Assembly: GCF_030499575.1 (NCBI RefSeq)
Contig: NZ_JASTLC010000001.1
Location: 8,208,001 to 8,272,000 of the forward strand
Source of the DNA: Streptomyces sp. DG2A-72
Lineage (GTDB): Bacteria > Actinomycetota > Actinomycetes > Streptomycetales > Streptomycetaceae
Length of the DNA: 64,000 nt
Reading direction: 5' to 3'
The notes below the pieces were generated by a model. The model searched no databases. It was not told the origin of the DNA and saw only the letters and a list, made by a program, of their open reading frames with translations. The stretch's first letter is position 1, and the number at the start of each line of letters is the position of its first letter. The translations under genes and the position numbers were made by a program. Positions 48,768-58,732 of this stretch are shown in pieces.

Positions 48768-48807
48768 GGCGGAGGGCACCGACGCCGACGCGTCGGTGCC
48801 CTCCGCC
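48768..48807 (+). terminator. Strong hairpin terminator of the ABC importer operon
   Basis: A perfect 18-bp stem (48768-48785 with 48790-48807; arm GGCGGAGGGCACCGACGC) with a 4-nt loop lies 22 bp after the binding-protein stop. Confidence 0.88.
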
Positions 48808-49040
48808 TTCAGTGAACCGCTCGTCGGGCCGGTAGAACCGGCGACGAGCCGGCCATCGCGTGCACCACCTCGCCGTGAGGGAAATCGACACCGCGACGGC
48901 CGCCCATGGAAGGAATCCTCCAACTCCCGGCTCCCGCTGGAGCACCCGGGTCTCCACCCGCACGCTGACCCGTGATCGGCCCCGACGCCCCGTACCGGCG
49001 GCTCGGGCCGGTGTGTCGACGACGGTGGAGAGGGACTCCG

Positions 49041-50340
49041 ATGACTCCTGAGCGTGTGCTCACGCCGACTCCGGCGACGTACCGGTGGCGGTGGACGGCA
49101 CTTGCCGCGCTGCTGCTCGGTGAGGCGATGAACCTGCTGGACGCGACGATCGTGCAGGTCGCCGCGCCGGCGATGCACTCGGATCTGGGCGGGGTCGGTG
49201 TCCGACATCCAGTGGTTCACGACGGCCTACACGCTGCCGTTCGCCGTGCTGCTGATCACCGGAGGCCGGCTGGGCGACATCGCGCGCCGCAAGCGGCTGT
49301 TCGTGACCGGCGTCCTGGGCTTCATGAGCGCATCGCTGGCCTGTGCCCTGGCACCCGCGGCGGGGCCGCTGATCGCCTTCCGCGTGGTGCAGGGCGCCGC
49401 GGCGGCCGTGATCATTCCGCAGACCGTCGGCCTGATCAAGACGATGTTCTCGGGACCCGAGCTGTCCAAGGCGCTCGGCAGCAGGACCGGTGATGGGTCT
49501 GGCAGCCGTCTGCGGACCCGTGCTCGGCGGAGTCCTCACCCACGCCGACCTGTTCGGCTCGTCCTGGCGGGCGGCCTTCCTGGTGAACATCCCGGTGTCC
49601 CTGGTCGTCCTCGCCCTCTCACCCAGGCTGCTGGAGAACCGCGCCCCGAAGCGGCCCACCCTCGACCTGACCGGCACGTTGCTCGCCATGGCCGGGATCG
49701 GGCTCGTGGTCTTCCCGCTGATCGGCGCCGACCTGGCGGCCCTGTCCGGGTGGAACTGGGGGTTCATGGTGGCCGGTCTCGTCCTGCTGGGGGTGTTCGC
49801 CGTGCACCAGCGCGGCGTCGCCGCCACGGGCCGCAGCCCCCTGGTGGAGCCCAGTCTGTTCGCCCATCGCGGCTTCCCGGCCGCCCTGGTGACGTCGACG
49901 GCGTTCTTCGCCGTGACCAACGGCCTGATGACGGTGATCGTGCTCCAGCTCCAACTCGGCCTGGGAGCCGATACGTTGAAGGCCGGACTCACCCTTGCCC
50001 CGTGGTCGGTGGGCCTCGCGGTCGCCTCCTGGGTGGCCGGCGCGCACCTCGTCAAGCGCTACGGGCACCGCATGATGTCCCTCGGCCTCGCCGTCCTGCT
50101 GGTCGGCGCGCTCGCCGCCATCGCCGTCTACCACTCGGCCGACCCGGACTCCTACCCCACACCCCTGCTGTTCGCCCTCGGGGTCGTCGGGCTCTTCAAT
50201 CCCGCGTTCTTCACCATCGCTCTGAAGCCGCTGCAGCCGCAGGAGATCGGCTCGGCCGCCGGACTGCTGAACGCGGTCCAGGTCGCCTTCCGGGTTGCCG
50301 TCGCTCTGGTGGTCGTGAGCTTTGTGACCACGGATCGTCG
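49041..50340 (+). pseudogene. Decayed MFS (drug-efflux-type) transporter gene
   Basis: Three frames must be joined to read a DHA2-like transporter. The ATG at 49041 opens ALAALLLGEAMNLLDATIVQ. After SDLGG the frame shifts at a run of four G (49191-49194); removing one G restores SVSDIQWFTTAYTLPFAVLL and RVVQGAAAAVIIPQTVGLI. Near 49482 a second shift, best explained by loss of two bases, leads into MGLAAVCGPVLGGVLTHADL. Homology then runs to about AVALVVVSFVTT and stops short of the last helices, ending beside the converging conservon. Two frameshifts plus 3' truncation make this a dead gene. Confidence 0.85.
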
Positions 50341-50358
50341 CCCCCTCGGGCCAGCCGC

Positions 50359-50976
50359 TCACCGGTCCCGACGAGTGAGACCGTCGTCCCCGTCGGCCTC
50401 GATGGCGTCGGCGATCAACTGGTCGATCAGCGCGATCAGTACGTCCCGGCACGACTCCCGCTTCCGCGCGTCGCACAGCAGTACGCGGACGTGCTCCGGC
50501 AGTGCCAGGGCGTCCCGGATGTCCTCGGGCGGGTAGGGATGTGCGCCGTAGAAGCCGTTCACTCCCACGACGAAGGGGATGCCGCGGCGCTCGAAGAAGT
50601 CGATCGCGGCGAAGCTGGACTCGGGCCGGCGGACGTCGATCAGGACCACCGCGCCCAGAGCGCCGATGGCGAGGTCGTTCCACATGAACCAGAACCGCTG
50701 CTGCCCGGGCGTACCGAACAGATACAGCACCAGCTCCCGGCTGATGGTGATCCGGCCGAAGTCCAGGGCCACGGTGGTGGCCCGCTTCTCCTCGATGCCG
50801 TCGAGGTCGTCGATGCCCAGGCCCGCCGCGGTCAGCGGTTCCTCGGTGCGCAGCGGGACGATCTCGCTGACGGACCCGACCATGGTGGTCTTGCCGACGC
50901 CGAAGCCCCCGGCGATCAGGATCTTGACCGTGTCGGGTGGCGCTGCCGCCGTGGCGGCGGGCTCAGAGCCGGCCAA
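50359..50976 (-). CDS. cvnD: Conservon GTPase-like ATP/GTP-binding protein (CvnD)
   Basis: A 205-residue small G-protein-like component. The P-loop is ILIAGGFGVGKTTMVGSVSE, the switch/G3-like region is VLYLFGTPGQQRFWFMWNDL, and the G4-like segment is IPFVVGVNGFYG with Asn rather than the usual NKxD. In conservons this protein works with CvnA-C at the membrane in a system likened to eukaryotic G-protein signalling. The start is a TTG at 50976 that overlaps the intended end of the DUF742 gene. It is the last gene of the operon; no cytochrome P450 gene follows, unlike in several other conservons. Confidence 0.92.
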   Translation of the reverse strand: MAGSEPAATAAAPPDTVKILIAGGFGVGKTTMVGSVSEIVPLRTEEPLTAAGLGIDDLDGIEEKRATTVALDFGRITISRELVLYLFGTPGQQRFWFMWNDLAIGALGAVVLIDVRRPESSFAAIDFFERRGIPFVVGVNGFYGAHPYPPEDIRDALALPEHVRVLLCDARKRESCRDVLIALIDQLIADAIEADGDDGLTRRDR

Positions 50977-50985
50977 GGCCGTCCC

Positions 50986-51342
50986 TCACTTTCTGCAGCA
51001 GGTCCAGATCCGGGGAACGGGGGAGACGGGGTGCGGCGGGTGGGCGGTGATCAGGCCCACCTCCAGCAGATCGCACAGCATGATGACGACGACGCTCACC
51101 GGAAGGTCGAGATGGGCCGCCAGCTCCGCCACGGCGATCGGCTCCCCGCACCGGCGCAGGATCCGCGCCTGCTCCGGCTGCGGGCGGGGTGCCCGCACCG
51201 GCGGCGGATCCACCGCGGTGACCGTCGTGATGAGCGTGAAGTCGGCGCGGCTGGGCCGGGTCCGTCCGCCGGTCAGGGCGAAGAGTCGTACCAGCCGGCC
51301 CGTCGAGTCGTCTCCGGCCACCTCACGCGCCAGGACCGACAT
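50986..51342 (-). CDS. cvnC: Conservon DUF742 protein (CvnC), probable C-terminal frameshift
   Basis: A DUF742 protein with a winged-helix-like core: GRLVRLFALTGGRTRPSRAD at the start and EPIAVAELAAHLDLPVSVVV then IMLCDLLEVGLITAH. As written it ends VPRIWTCCRK after 118 residues. In the next frame the DNA encodes PDLDLLQKVRDGLGRL, which is the normal family C-terminus, and ends at 50963 overlapping the CvnD start. One extra C in the run at 51019-51023 would join the two. So this is either a real frameshift or a homopolymer sequencing error. The ATG at 51342 lies 20 bp inside the CvnB gene. Confidence 0.85.
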   Translation of the reverse strand: MSVLAREVAGDDSTGRLVRLFALTGGRTRPSRADFTLITTVTAVDPPPVRAPRPQPEQARILRRCGEPIAVAELAAHLDLPVSVVVIMLCDLLEVGLITAHPPHPVSPVPRIWTCCRK

Positions 51343-51757
51343 TGGCCCGCGGCGCCGCACTCAGGTGCTCGCCGATCTTCTTCACCAGCATGTTCATCTG
51401 GTACGCCACCACACCGACGTCCGCGCCCTGGCTGGTGAGGACGACGAGATGGGCGCCCGGGCCCGCGGAGGTGAGGATCAGATAGCTGTGCGCCATCTCG
51501 ATCAGCGCCTGGCGCACCGGGCCGCCGCGGAAGTCCATGCTGACGCCCTTGCTGAGGCTCATCAGGCCCGACGCCGTCGCCGCCAGCCGTTCGGCGTCGT
51601 CGCGCAGAAACCCGGTGGACTTGCTGACGACCAGCCCGTCCTCGGAGAGCACGACGGCGTGGTTCACCTCGGCGACCCGCTCCACGAGTCCGGTGAGCAG
51701 CTGATCGAGCTGGGTGTGCGTGGCGGGGGTGGGGCGTGTCATGGCGGAGTCCTTCAT
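51323..51757 (-). CDS. cvnB: Conservon roadblock/LC7 protein (CvnB)
   Basis: A 144-residue roadblock/LC7-domain protein (TQLDQLLTGLVERVAEVNHA, VVLSEDGLVVSKSTG, HSYLILTSAGPGAHLVVLTS, ADVGVVAYQMNMLVKKIGEH). Such domains dimerise and bind small GTPases, fitting partnership with CvnD. The ATG at 51757 overlaps the CvnA stop (ATGA); MTRP at 51742 is an alternative start. Confidence 0.93.
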   Translation of the reverse strand: MKDSAMTRPTPATHTQLDQLLTGLVERVAEVNHAVVLSEDGLVVSKSTGFLRDDAERLAATASGLMSLSKGVSMDFRGGPVRQALIEMAHSYLILTSAGPGAHLVVLTSQGADVGVVAYQMNMLVKKIGEHLSAAPRANVGPGA

Positions 51758-54168
51758 GAGCGGTCGGCGGGCGGAGTCGAAGACTGGGGGGCGTCGGCCG
51801 CGGTCGGCTCCTCGTCGGCGCCGTCGTCACGCGCCCGGAGCGTGCCGCGCTGGAACCCGGCGAGCGAGGAGGCGGCCTGCTCCGCGGTGAAGTCGTCCGC
51901 GTGACCGTTCTCTTCGGCGGCCGGGGCCTCCTCGCGCAGCTCGGCGGCGAGGCTGGTCTGCGGCACTCGGCGGGGCAGCGGGGTGAGGCCGCCCTTGGAA
52001 GCAGCGTGGGCGGGCCGACGGTCCGCGGCCGGGGCGGAGGCGGTGCGGGCGGAGGCGGTGCGGGCCGCGACGACGGGACGGGGCGCCCGTACGGGCTCCT
52101 CGGGCTCGGCGGCCTCGGCGTGCTCGATGTCGTCCGCGTCCGTGATCGAGTCCGCGGCCGTAACGGCATTCGCGCCTGCAACCGTGTCCGCATCCGTAAC
52201 CGAACTCGCGTCCGCGTCCGCATCGGTGTCCGAGGCCGGCACGTCCCGCACCACGACGTCGTGCGGGATGAGCACGATCGCCGTGGTCCCCCCGTACGGC
52301 GAGGAGCGCAGGGTGACGGCGATGCCGTGCCGGTGTGCGAGCCGGGAGATCACGAACATGCCGAGCCGGAGGTCGTCGGCGAGTGCCACCACGTCGAACT
52401 GCGGTGGCTCGGCCAACTGGGCGTTGAGGGAGGCGTAGTCCTCCTCGGACATCCCCAGCCCCCGGTCCTCGACCTCCACGGCCAGGCCCTTGGCGACCAG
52501 CGCGGCCCGCACCCCGACCGGGCTGGGCGCGGGGGAGTACACGGTCGCGTTGTCGATCAGCTCGGCCAGCAGATGGATCACGTCCGCCACCGCGGGCGGC
52601 GCGAGCGCCACCTCCTCCTCGGTGTGCACCTCCACCCGCTGGTACTCGGCGACCTCGCCGACCGCGCTGCGCAGGATGTCGGTCAGCGCGACCGGCTCCG
52701 TCCAGGTGCGGCCGGGCCGCTCACCGCTGATGATGACGAGGTTCTCCTCGTAGCGGCGCAACTGGCTGGCCGTGGAGTCCAGTTCGTACAGGCCCTTGAG
52801 GATCTCGGGGTCCTGGTGCGCGCGCTCCAGCGCGTCCAGCTTGGTCAGCTGCAGATTGACCAGGTTCTGGCTCTGCCGGGCGATGCCCAGGATCACCTTC
52901 TGGAAGCCGCGCCGGGTGTCCGCGAGTTCGACCGCGGTGTGCACGGCCGTGCGCTGCGCGGTGTTGAACGCCGTGGCCACCTGGCCGAGTTCGTCGTGGC
53001 CGTAGTCCAGCGGCGGGGTCGCCTGCTCCACGTCGACCTTCTCGCCCCGGTCCAGCCGGGCGACCACATCGGGCAGCCGCTCCTGGGCCAGGCCGAGCGT
53101 GGCCACGCGCAGACCGCGCAGCCGCCGGGACAGGGAGCGGGTGATGCGCCAGGACATCCACACGCACAGCAGCAGGGCGAGCAGTCCGCCGGCGCTGAGC
53201 GAACCGGCCGTGATCAGCAGGTTGGCCGACGTGTCGGCGCTCCGGTCGAGCAGTCCGGCCGTCTGCCGTGTGATCAGCAGCCCGTACTCGTCGGCGAGTT
53301 TCGTGAACGCGGTTTCCCACTGTTTTTGCACATCGGGCAGGGGGATCCTGCGGGCACCCGCGCTGTCCGCCCGGGCCGCCAGCACCTGGTCCTCGAGGGA
53401 TTCCAGCGTCTGCCATTCCCTGCTCTGCAGGATCCGCTCGGTCTCCGTCTTCGCGTCGCCGCTCATCTGGGGGACGATCTGGTCCTCGACGAGCCAGCGG
53501 CGCGTGTTGACCGACTCCGCGAACCGGGACCAGGCCTCCTCGTCCAGGTACCCGGACGGCCACGCCAGGGTGAGCCGGGCATCCTCCTGGGAGGCCAGCT
53601 CCGCCGCGTGCTCCAGCGCGACGAGCGGGCCCGCCTGGGCGGTGAGGTCGCCGTCGTCGACCTGGGAGAGCGCCTGGAAGGCGTGGATCTGCTCGTCGAT
53701 GATCGCGCTGTACTGGTCCAGCGCCTGCTGTGCGGTGATGTCGGTGGGGTCGTCGACCTGCCCGCGGTAGTACTCGAGGCTGCTCACCGATCCGACGACG
53801 GAGGTCAGCCGGTCCGAGATACGGGCGGGGGCGCGCTCGATCTCGTCGTTCTGGCCGACCAGTTTCGCGACCGCCTCGTCCGTCTTCCGCCGCTGCGCGT
53901 CCAGGGCGTTCCGGGAGCCGTTCGGTGAGGCCAGCCACGCGGCCGACAACCTGCGCTCCGTCTGCAGGGCGAGCGTGGCCTCGGTGCCCATGGCGCCGGT
54001 CGACCGGCTCAGCTCGTTCTGCCCGCGCAGCCGCAGTCCCTCCGTGAACATCTGCGTCGTCGTCACACCCCACATCGCGGCGAGGGTGACGCTGGGCACC
54101 AGGGCCAGGAGGATCAGGGAGAGACGTATGGAGCCGAGGCGGCGCCGGGAACGTGTCCGTGGAGACAT
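51754..54168 (-). CDS. cvnA: Conservon nitrate/nitrite-sensor-type histidine kinase (CvnA)
   Basis: An 804-residue membrane protein. Helix 1 (LGSIRLSLILLALVPSVTLA) precedes a 290-residue extracytoplasmic NIT-type helical sensor. Helix 2 (NLLITAGSLSAGGLLALLLC) is followed by HAMP and a degenerate dimerisation helix (FQKVILGIARQSQNLVNLQL) with no normal H-box. The ATPase domain has HLLAELIDNATVYSPAPSPV and VEVEDRGLGMSEEDY. The last 180 residues are a low-complexity Asp/Ala/Thr/Pro tail. The missing canonical phosphoacceptor is usual for CvnA and suggests ATP-dependent conformational rather than phosphotransfer signalling. It heads the cvnABCD operon. Confidence 0.93.
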   Translation of the reverse strand: MSPRTRSRRRLGSIRLSLILLALVPSVTLAAMWGVTTTQMFTEGLRLRGQNELSRSTGAMGTEATLALQTERRLSAAWLASPNGSRNALDAQRRKTDEAVAKLVGQNDEIERAPARISDRLTSVVGSVSSLEYYRGQVDDPTDITAQQALDQYSAIIDEQIHAFQALSQVDDGDLTAQAGPLVALEHAAELASQEDARLTLAWPSGYLDEEAWSRFAESVNTRRWLVEDQIVPQMSGDAKTETERILQSREWQTLESLEDQVLAARADSAGARRIPLPDVQKQWETAFTKLADEYGLLITRQTAGLLDRSADTSANLLITAGSLSAGGLLALLLCVWMSWRITRSLSRRLRGLRVATLGLAQERLPDVVARLDRGEKVDVEQATPPLDYGHDELGQVATAFNTAQRTAVHTAVELADTRRGFQKVILGIARQSQNLVNLQLTKLDALERAHQDPEILKGLYELDSTASQLRRYEENLVIISGERPGRTWTEPVALTDILRSAVGEVAEYQRVEVHTEEEVALAPPAVADVIHLLAELIDNATVYSPAPSPVGVRAALVAKGLAVEVEDRGLGMSEEDYASLNAQLAEPPQFDVVALADDLRLGMFVISRLAHRHGIAVTLRSSPYGGTTAIVLIPHDVVVRDVPASDTDADADASSVTDADTVAGANAVTAADSITDADDIEHAEAAEPEEPVRAPRPVVAARTASARTASAPAADRRPAHAASKGGLTPLPRRVPQTSLAAELREEAPAAEENGHADDFTAEQAASSLAGFQRGTLRARDDGADEEPTAADAPQSSTPPADRS

Positions 54169-54298
54169 CGTCGTCCTAGGGCGATCAGTGGGGCAACGGG
54201 GGAGTGGGCGGGGGTGCGCAGGATGCTATCCGCACAAGTGACCGCACGTGTCGTGAGGGGGGTGAATCTTTGGCGACACCGGTGCATGAACTGTCCGG

Positions 54299-55303
54299 TC
54301 AGCGCGTGCCCTTGGCGGCGAACCCGGCCACCGCGCCGACGTTCGCCCTGGAGACGATCGCCGGGCCGGTGAGCACCGGGGCCACACCGCCGCCGCTGAT
54401 GTTGCCGTTCGTCCGGTACAGCCACAGGGAGTCCACGGCGAGATACCCCTGCAGATACGGCTGCTGGTCCACCGCGAACTGCACGGAACCGTTCGCCACG
54501 GCCTTGACCAGGTCGTTGTCGAGGTCGAACGTCGCCACCTTCGCGGCGCTGCCCGCCTCCTTCACCGAGCCGACCGCGGCGAGCGCGAACTGCGCGCCCA
54601 AGGTGACCACTTCGTCGATGCTCGGGTCCTGGCGCAGCTCGGCCGTGATCGCGGCGGAGGTCGCGGCCATGTCGGTGCCCTCCACATAGAGCATCTGCGT
54701 CGCGCCGCCGAACGTCTTCTTCACGCCGGCGCAGCGCGCCTCCAGGGCGACGTTGCCGCGTTCGTGGATGACACAGAGGGCGTGCTTGGCCTTGAGGTCG
54801 TCCAGCTTGTCGCCGACGGCCCGGCCCGCGACGCTCTCGTCCTGGCCGAAGTACTCCAGGAGCCCCGCCGACTGCCAGGCGTCGATGCCGGAGTTGAGTC
54901 CGACCACGGGTATGCCCGCCGCCTTGGCCTCGGCGACCGCACCGGTCATCGCCGCCGGCTTGGCCAGGGTCACCGCGATGCCGTCGGCCTTGTCCCGGAT
55001 CGCGTTCCGCATCAGCTCGGCCTGGCCCGCCGGGTCGGAGTCGCTGGTGTAGGTGAGTTCGACGTCGTCCTTGGCGGCCGCCGCCTCGGCCCCCTTCCGC
55101 ACCTGCTCCCAGAAGACGTCGCCCTCTGCGCCGTGGGTGATCAGAGCGACCTTCATCCCTGTCCCGCCCGCCGCTGCCGTGTCCGCCCGGCTGTCGGCGT
55201 CATCGAGCCCGGAGCAGCCGGCCAGCAGCAGACAGGCGGCGGCCAGGACGGCGGCGGCACGAGCCGGACGTGGGGAACCGGAGGGAGGAGGCGGAGTCTT
55301 CAT
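54299..55303 (-). CDS. Sugar-type ABC substrate-binding lipoprotein (orphan)
   Basis: A 334-residue exported lipoprotein with lipobox CLLLAGCSGLDD and a Peripla_BP_4 (ribose/xylose-type) fold: MKVALITHGAEGDVFWEQVR, AELMRNAIRDKADGIAVTLA, AAGIPVVGLNSGIDAW, VTLGAQFALAAVGSVKEAG and FAVDQQPYLQGYLAVDSLWL. No ATPase or permease gene is next to it, so it either serves a distant importer or acts as a receptor. The ATG at 55303 is the natural start because it puts the signal peptide at the N-terminus. The gene lies just upstream of the conservon in the same direction. Confidence 0.9.
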   Translation of the reverse strand: MKTPPPPSGSPRPARAAAVLAAACLLLAGCSGLDDADSRADTAAAGGTGMKVALITHGAEGDVFWEQVRKGAEAAAAKDDVELTYTSDSDPAGQAELMRNAIRDKADGIAVTLAKPAAMTGAVAEAKAAGIPVVGLNSGIDAWQSAGLLEYFGQDESVAGRAVGDKLDDLKAKHALCVIHERGNVALEARCAGVKKTFGGATQMLYVEGTDMAATSAAITAELRQDPSIDEVVTLGAQFALAAVGSVKEAGSAAKVATFDLDNDLVKAVANGSVQFAVDQQPYLQGYLAVDSLWLYRTNGNISGGGVAPVLTGPAIVSRANVGAVAGFAAKGTR

Positions 55304-55531
55304 GGGGTGCGTGCACCTCGCTGTGCGGCCGAGCCGGAGGAACAGGGAGAGCGCTTGCCGGGCCGCACGAGGTGTGCGCCGAACGGGTGACTCTCGCTGG
55401 GGCGGATCACATCGCGTACGGCCACCGGTCGTCAAGTGCACCACGACGTGGAGTGAGTTGTCGCTCCCACATCGTGATGTGCGCCGGCCGCAAGCGCGAA
55501 GCGCTGCCGGACCGGTTGCGCCGGCAAACCG

Positions 55532-56335
55532 TCAGATCGCCTTGCGCGCCACCGCCCCGTACATCGCGATGTCCTCGTCCCGGACCACCTCGGTGCCCGT
55601 GCCGTCCGGACGCCACTTGTGGACCTGGACGATGCCCGGCTCGACGAGCTCGAGGCCCGTGAAGAACTCCTCGGCCTCGCCGTGCGTCCGCAGCCGCATC
55701 GGCATACCGCGAGCCGCGTACTCCCGCGCCACCCGTCCGACCTCCTCGGGCGCGAACTCGGCGGTACCGATGGACATCGCGAGAAAACTGCCCGCGGGCA
55801 GCGGTTCCAGCAGTCGTCGTACGATCCCGACGGCGTCGTCCTCGTCCAGCAGGAAGTGCACGATCGCGATCACCGTCAGCGCGACCGGCTCACCGAGATC
55901 GAGCGTGTCACGGAAGGCCGGGGCGTCGAGCACGGCCGCCGGTTCACGCATGTCCGCCTCGATGTACGACACCCTGCCCTCCGCCGTACCCGACATCAGC
56001 CCTTCCGACAGCGCGAGCACGAGCGGATCGTTGTCGACGTACACCACCCGTGCACCGGGAGCCGCTGCCTGGGCGATCTCATGGATGTTCGGCGAGGTCG
56101 GTATGCCCGTCCCGATGTCCAGGAACTGCCGTATCCCCGCCTCCTCCGCCAGATACCGAACCGCCCGGTTCATGAAGTCCCGGTTGGCCCGCATATGAAC
56201 AGGCAACGCAGGCCACTCCCGAACCATGGCATCACCGGCTTCCCGGTCGGCCGGGTAGTGGTCGTTTCCGCCGATGATGTAGTCGTAGATCCGGGCGGAG
56301 TGAGCATGCTCGGTGTCGATGCCATCGGTGGTCAA
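55532..56335 (-). CDS. SAM-dependent methyltransferase, Methyltransf_19 (DUF574) family
   Basis: A 267-residue Streptomyces-type methyltransferase. Family signatures are SARIYDYIIGGNDHYPADRE, MRANRDFMNRAVRYLAEEAG, the SAM motif IRQFLDIGTGIPTSPNIHEI and VVYVDNDPLVLALSEGLM. A TTG start at 56335 is chosen because GGGAGG lies just upstream and the reading LTTDGIDTEHAHSARIYD fits the family. Further upstream the frame is interspersed repeat. Substrates of this large family are unknown. It is monocistronic. Confidence 0.9.
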   Translation of the reverse strand: MTTDGIDTEHAHSARIYDYIIGGNDHYPADREAGDAMVREWPALPVHMRANRDFMNRAVRYLAEEAGIRQFLDIGTGIPTSPNIHEIAQAAAPGARVVYVDNDPLVLALSEGLMSGTAEGRVSYIEADMREPAAVLDAPAFRDTLDLGEPVALTVIAIVHFLLDEDDAVGIVRRLLEPLPAGSFLAMSIGTAEFAPEEVGRVAREYAARGMPMRLRTHGEAEEFFTGLELVEPGIVQVHKWRPDGTGTEVVRDEDIAMYGAVARKAI

Positions 56336-56374
56336 GTGGCCTCCCTGATAAAGAAGTTGACGCCAGCCGACCTT

Positions 56375-56402
56375 AGGGGCGCGGGGAACTGCGCGACCAG
56401 CC
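56375..56402. repeat. Interspersed palindromic repeat, short variant
   Basis: AGGGGCGCGGGGAACTGCGC followed by GACCAGCC. It lies between the DUF6114 gene and the methyltransferase gene, both on the minus strand. The CGCCCC half of the hairpin is missing here. Confidence 0.85.
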
Positions 56403-56438
56403 CCCACAGACCCGCACCCGCCAAACTCAACGAAACCC

Positions 56439-56849
56439 CTACGGCGAGACCGCTTTCACAACCTTCCGCCGAAACCGCCGAGGTTCCTGATCCGGCAGCC
56501 ACCCGAACACAAGACAACTCCCCACCACACCCAACAGCAGCCCCACGAAGAAGCCACCCAGGTTCGACGTCATCCAGGTCCCCAGCGACACCAGCACCCC
56601 GGTGATCGAATAGAACAACCGCTGCGCCGGATTGAACAGAACCAGCAACCCCAGCAGCACCATCAGTGTCGGCAGCAGATATCCCGCCACCCCCTGCATC
56701 CCCACATGCAGCATGACCTTCATCGACGCCTTCATGGTGAGCAGGACCTCCACCCCGCCCAGCACGAGCAGCAACCCGCCCCAGAACGGCCGGCCGGCCC
56801 GCCACCCCCGGAAGGCGGGCCGCAGTCCTCGACGTGGACGCTCCGACAT
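56439..56849 (-). CDS. DUF6114 membrane protein
   Basis: A 136-residue protein with about four hydrophobic segments (FWGGLLLVLGGVEVLLTM, GVAGYLLPTLMVLLGLLVLF, SITGVLVSLGTWMTSNLGGF, FVGLLLGVVGSCLVFGWLPD) and a basic tail. The N-terminal RRGLRPAFRGWRAGRPFWGG is characteristic of the DUF6114 family. The ATG at 56849 overlaps the stop of the DUF6230 gene (TGATG). The two families nearly always occur together in Streptomyces, implying a joint envelope function that is not known. Confidence 0.88.
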   Translation of the reverse strand: MSERPRRGLRPAFRGWRAGRPFWGGLLLVLGGVEVLLTMKASMKVMLHVGMQGVAGYLLPTLMVLLGLLVLFNPAQRLFYSITGVLVSLGTWMTSNLGGFFVGLLLGVVGSCLVFGWLPDQEPRRFRRKVVKAVSP

Positions 56850-57526
56850 CAGCAACCCTTGCTGCTGAAGCCGAGTTTCAGGCCGGGAAGCTTGAACACC
56901 CCTGCCGTGGTCGCGTAGTTGGTCTGCCGCAGATTGGCGATGCGCACGGTGTCGGCCTGCTGGCTGAACACCCCGATCGGCCCCTTCACCCCGGCCTTGG
57001 TCAACGTACTCGCGTCGTTGCCGATCTCGATGTTCTTGAAGGCGGCGTCACCGGACAACTCGGTCGAGTCGGTGGTCAGGTCGCGCGCCCGCACCTTCTG
57101 CGCACCACTGCCCGCCGTGATCAGCAGGTTCGTACCGCCGAGATCGACGCTCTGACACAGCTTGGTGAGCGTCGCGTCCTTGATCGCGGACGTGACGACC
57201 AGTACCTGTCCGCCGGTGTCGCCCGCGTTCGGGCTGCCCGGCGCCATGTTGTCGAGGCCGCCGAACTGCTCGAAACCGGTGCCCTTGAGCTCGGTCGCCG
57301 TGACGGTGAAGGGCATGCCGGAGATCGCGAACTGCACGCCCAGCGCCCCTTCGGCGGTGAGCACCGCGAGCGCGGCCGTGACCAGCGTGGCGGGTACCGC
57401 CAGCACCGCGGCCCGACGCAGCCGGACCCGGCCGCGTCTGTGCGGCTCGGCGGAGGCTGTGGAACCGCTTTCGGGGTTCTCGGGGGTGTGGTCGGCGGAC
57501 GACGAGACGTCCGAAGGTGGGGTCAT
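56849..57526 (-). CDS. DUF6230 secreted/anchored protein
   Basis: A 225-residue protein with a Pro/Ser-rich, Arg-containing N-terminus, one membrane segment (AAVLAVPATLVTAALAVLTA) and an exported domain (GVQFAISGMPFTVTATELKG, LVVTSAIKDATLTKLCQSVD, RIANLRQTNYATTAGVFKLP). Two cysteines, one in the middle and the C-terminal SSKGC, could form a disulfide. Database entries often call such proteins cholesterol esterases; no Ser-hydrolase motif is present. The ATG at 57526 has GGGAGCC upstream. Its partner DUF6114 gene follows with a 4-base overlap. Confidence 0.88.
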   Translation of the reverse strand: MTPPSDVSSSADHTPENPESGSTASAEPHRRGRVRLRRAAVLAVPATLVTAALAVLTAEGALGVQFAISGMPFTVTATELKGTGFEQFGGLDNMAPGSPNAGDTGGQVLVVTSAIKDATLTKLCQSVDLGGTNLLITAGSGAQKVRARDLTTDSTELSGDAAFKNIEIGNDASTLTKAGVKGPIGVFSQQADTVRIANLRQTNYATTAGVFKLPGLKLGFSSKGC

Positions 57527-57796
57527 GTCGGCTCCCAGGGGACTGGTGAATGCGGTCGGATCGTGCACGGCACGGTGTCCTGGCGCGGACAGCGGCTGCC
57601 GCGCACGCCTCCTCACAACTCCCGGCGGACGCAAGGGCTTTCTCGTTACGCGGCAGTAGCCGCCGAGGAAGTTACCGGGGGTTACATTCGAGGGTCAAGA
57701 GAGTTGTGGAAAAAGCGTGCCGATTGTGTGCCGCCTGTGCCCCAAGGGCCTTCCGGGCTTCCGCAAAGGCCACAGCTCGTGTCCCAACTCCCTTGA

Positions 57797-58714
<918 letters not shown>

Positions 58715-58732
58715 CCTTCGTACGCCCGGCGT

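Noticed and set aside
56849..57526. Calling the DUF6230 protein a cholesterol esterase
   Set aside because: No Ser-His-Asp hydrolase motif or lipase elbow is visible.
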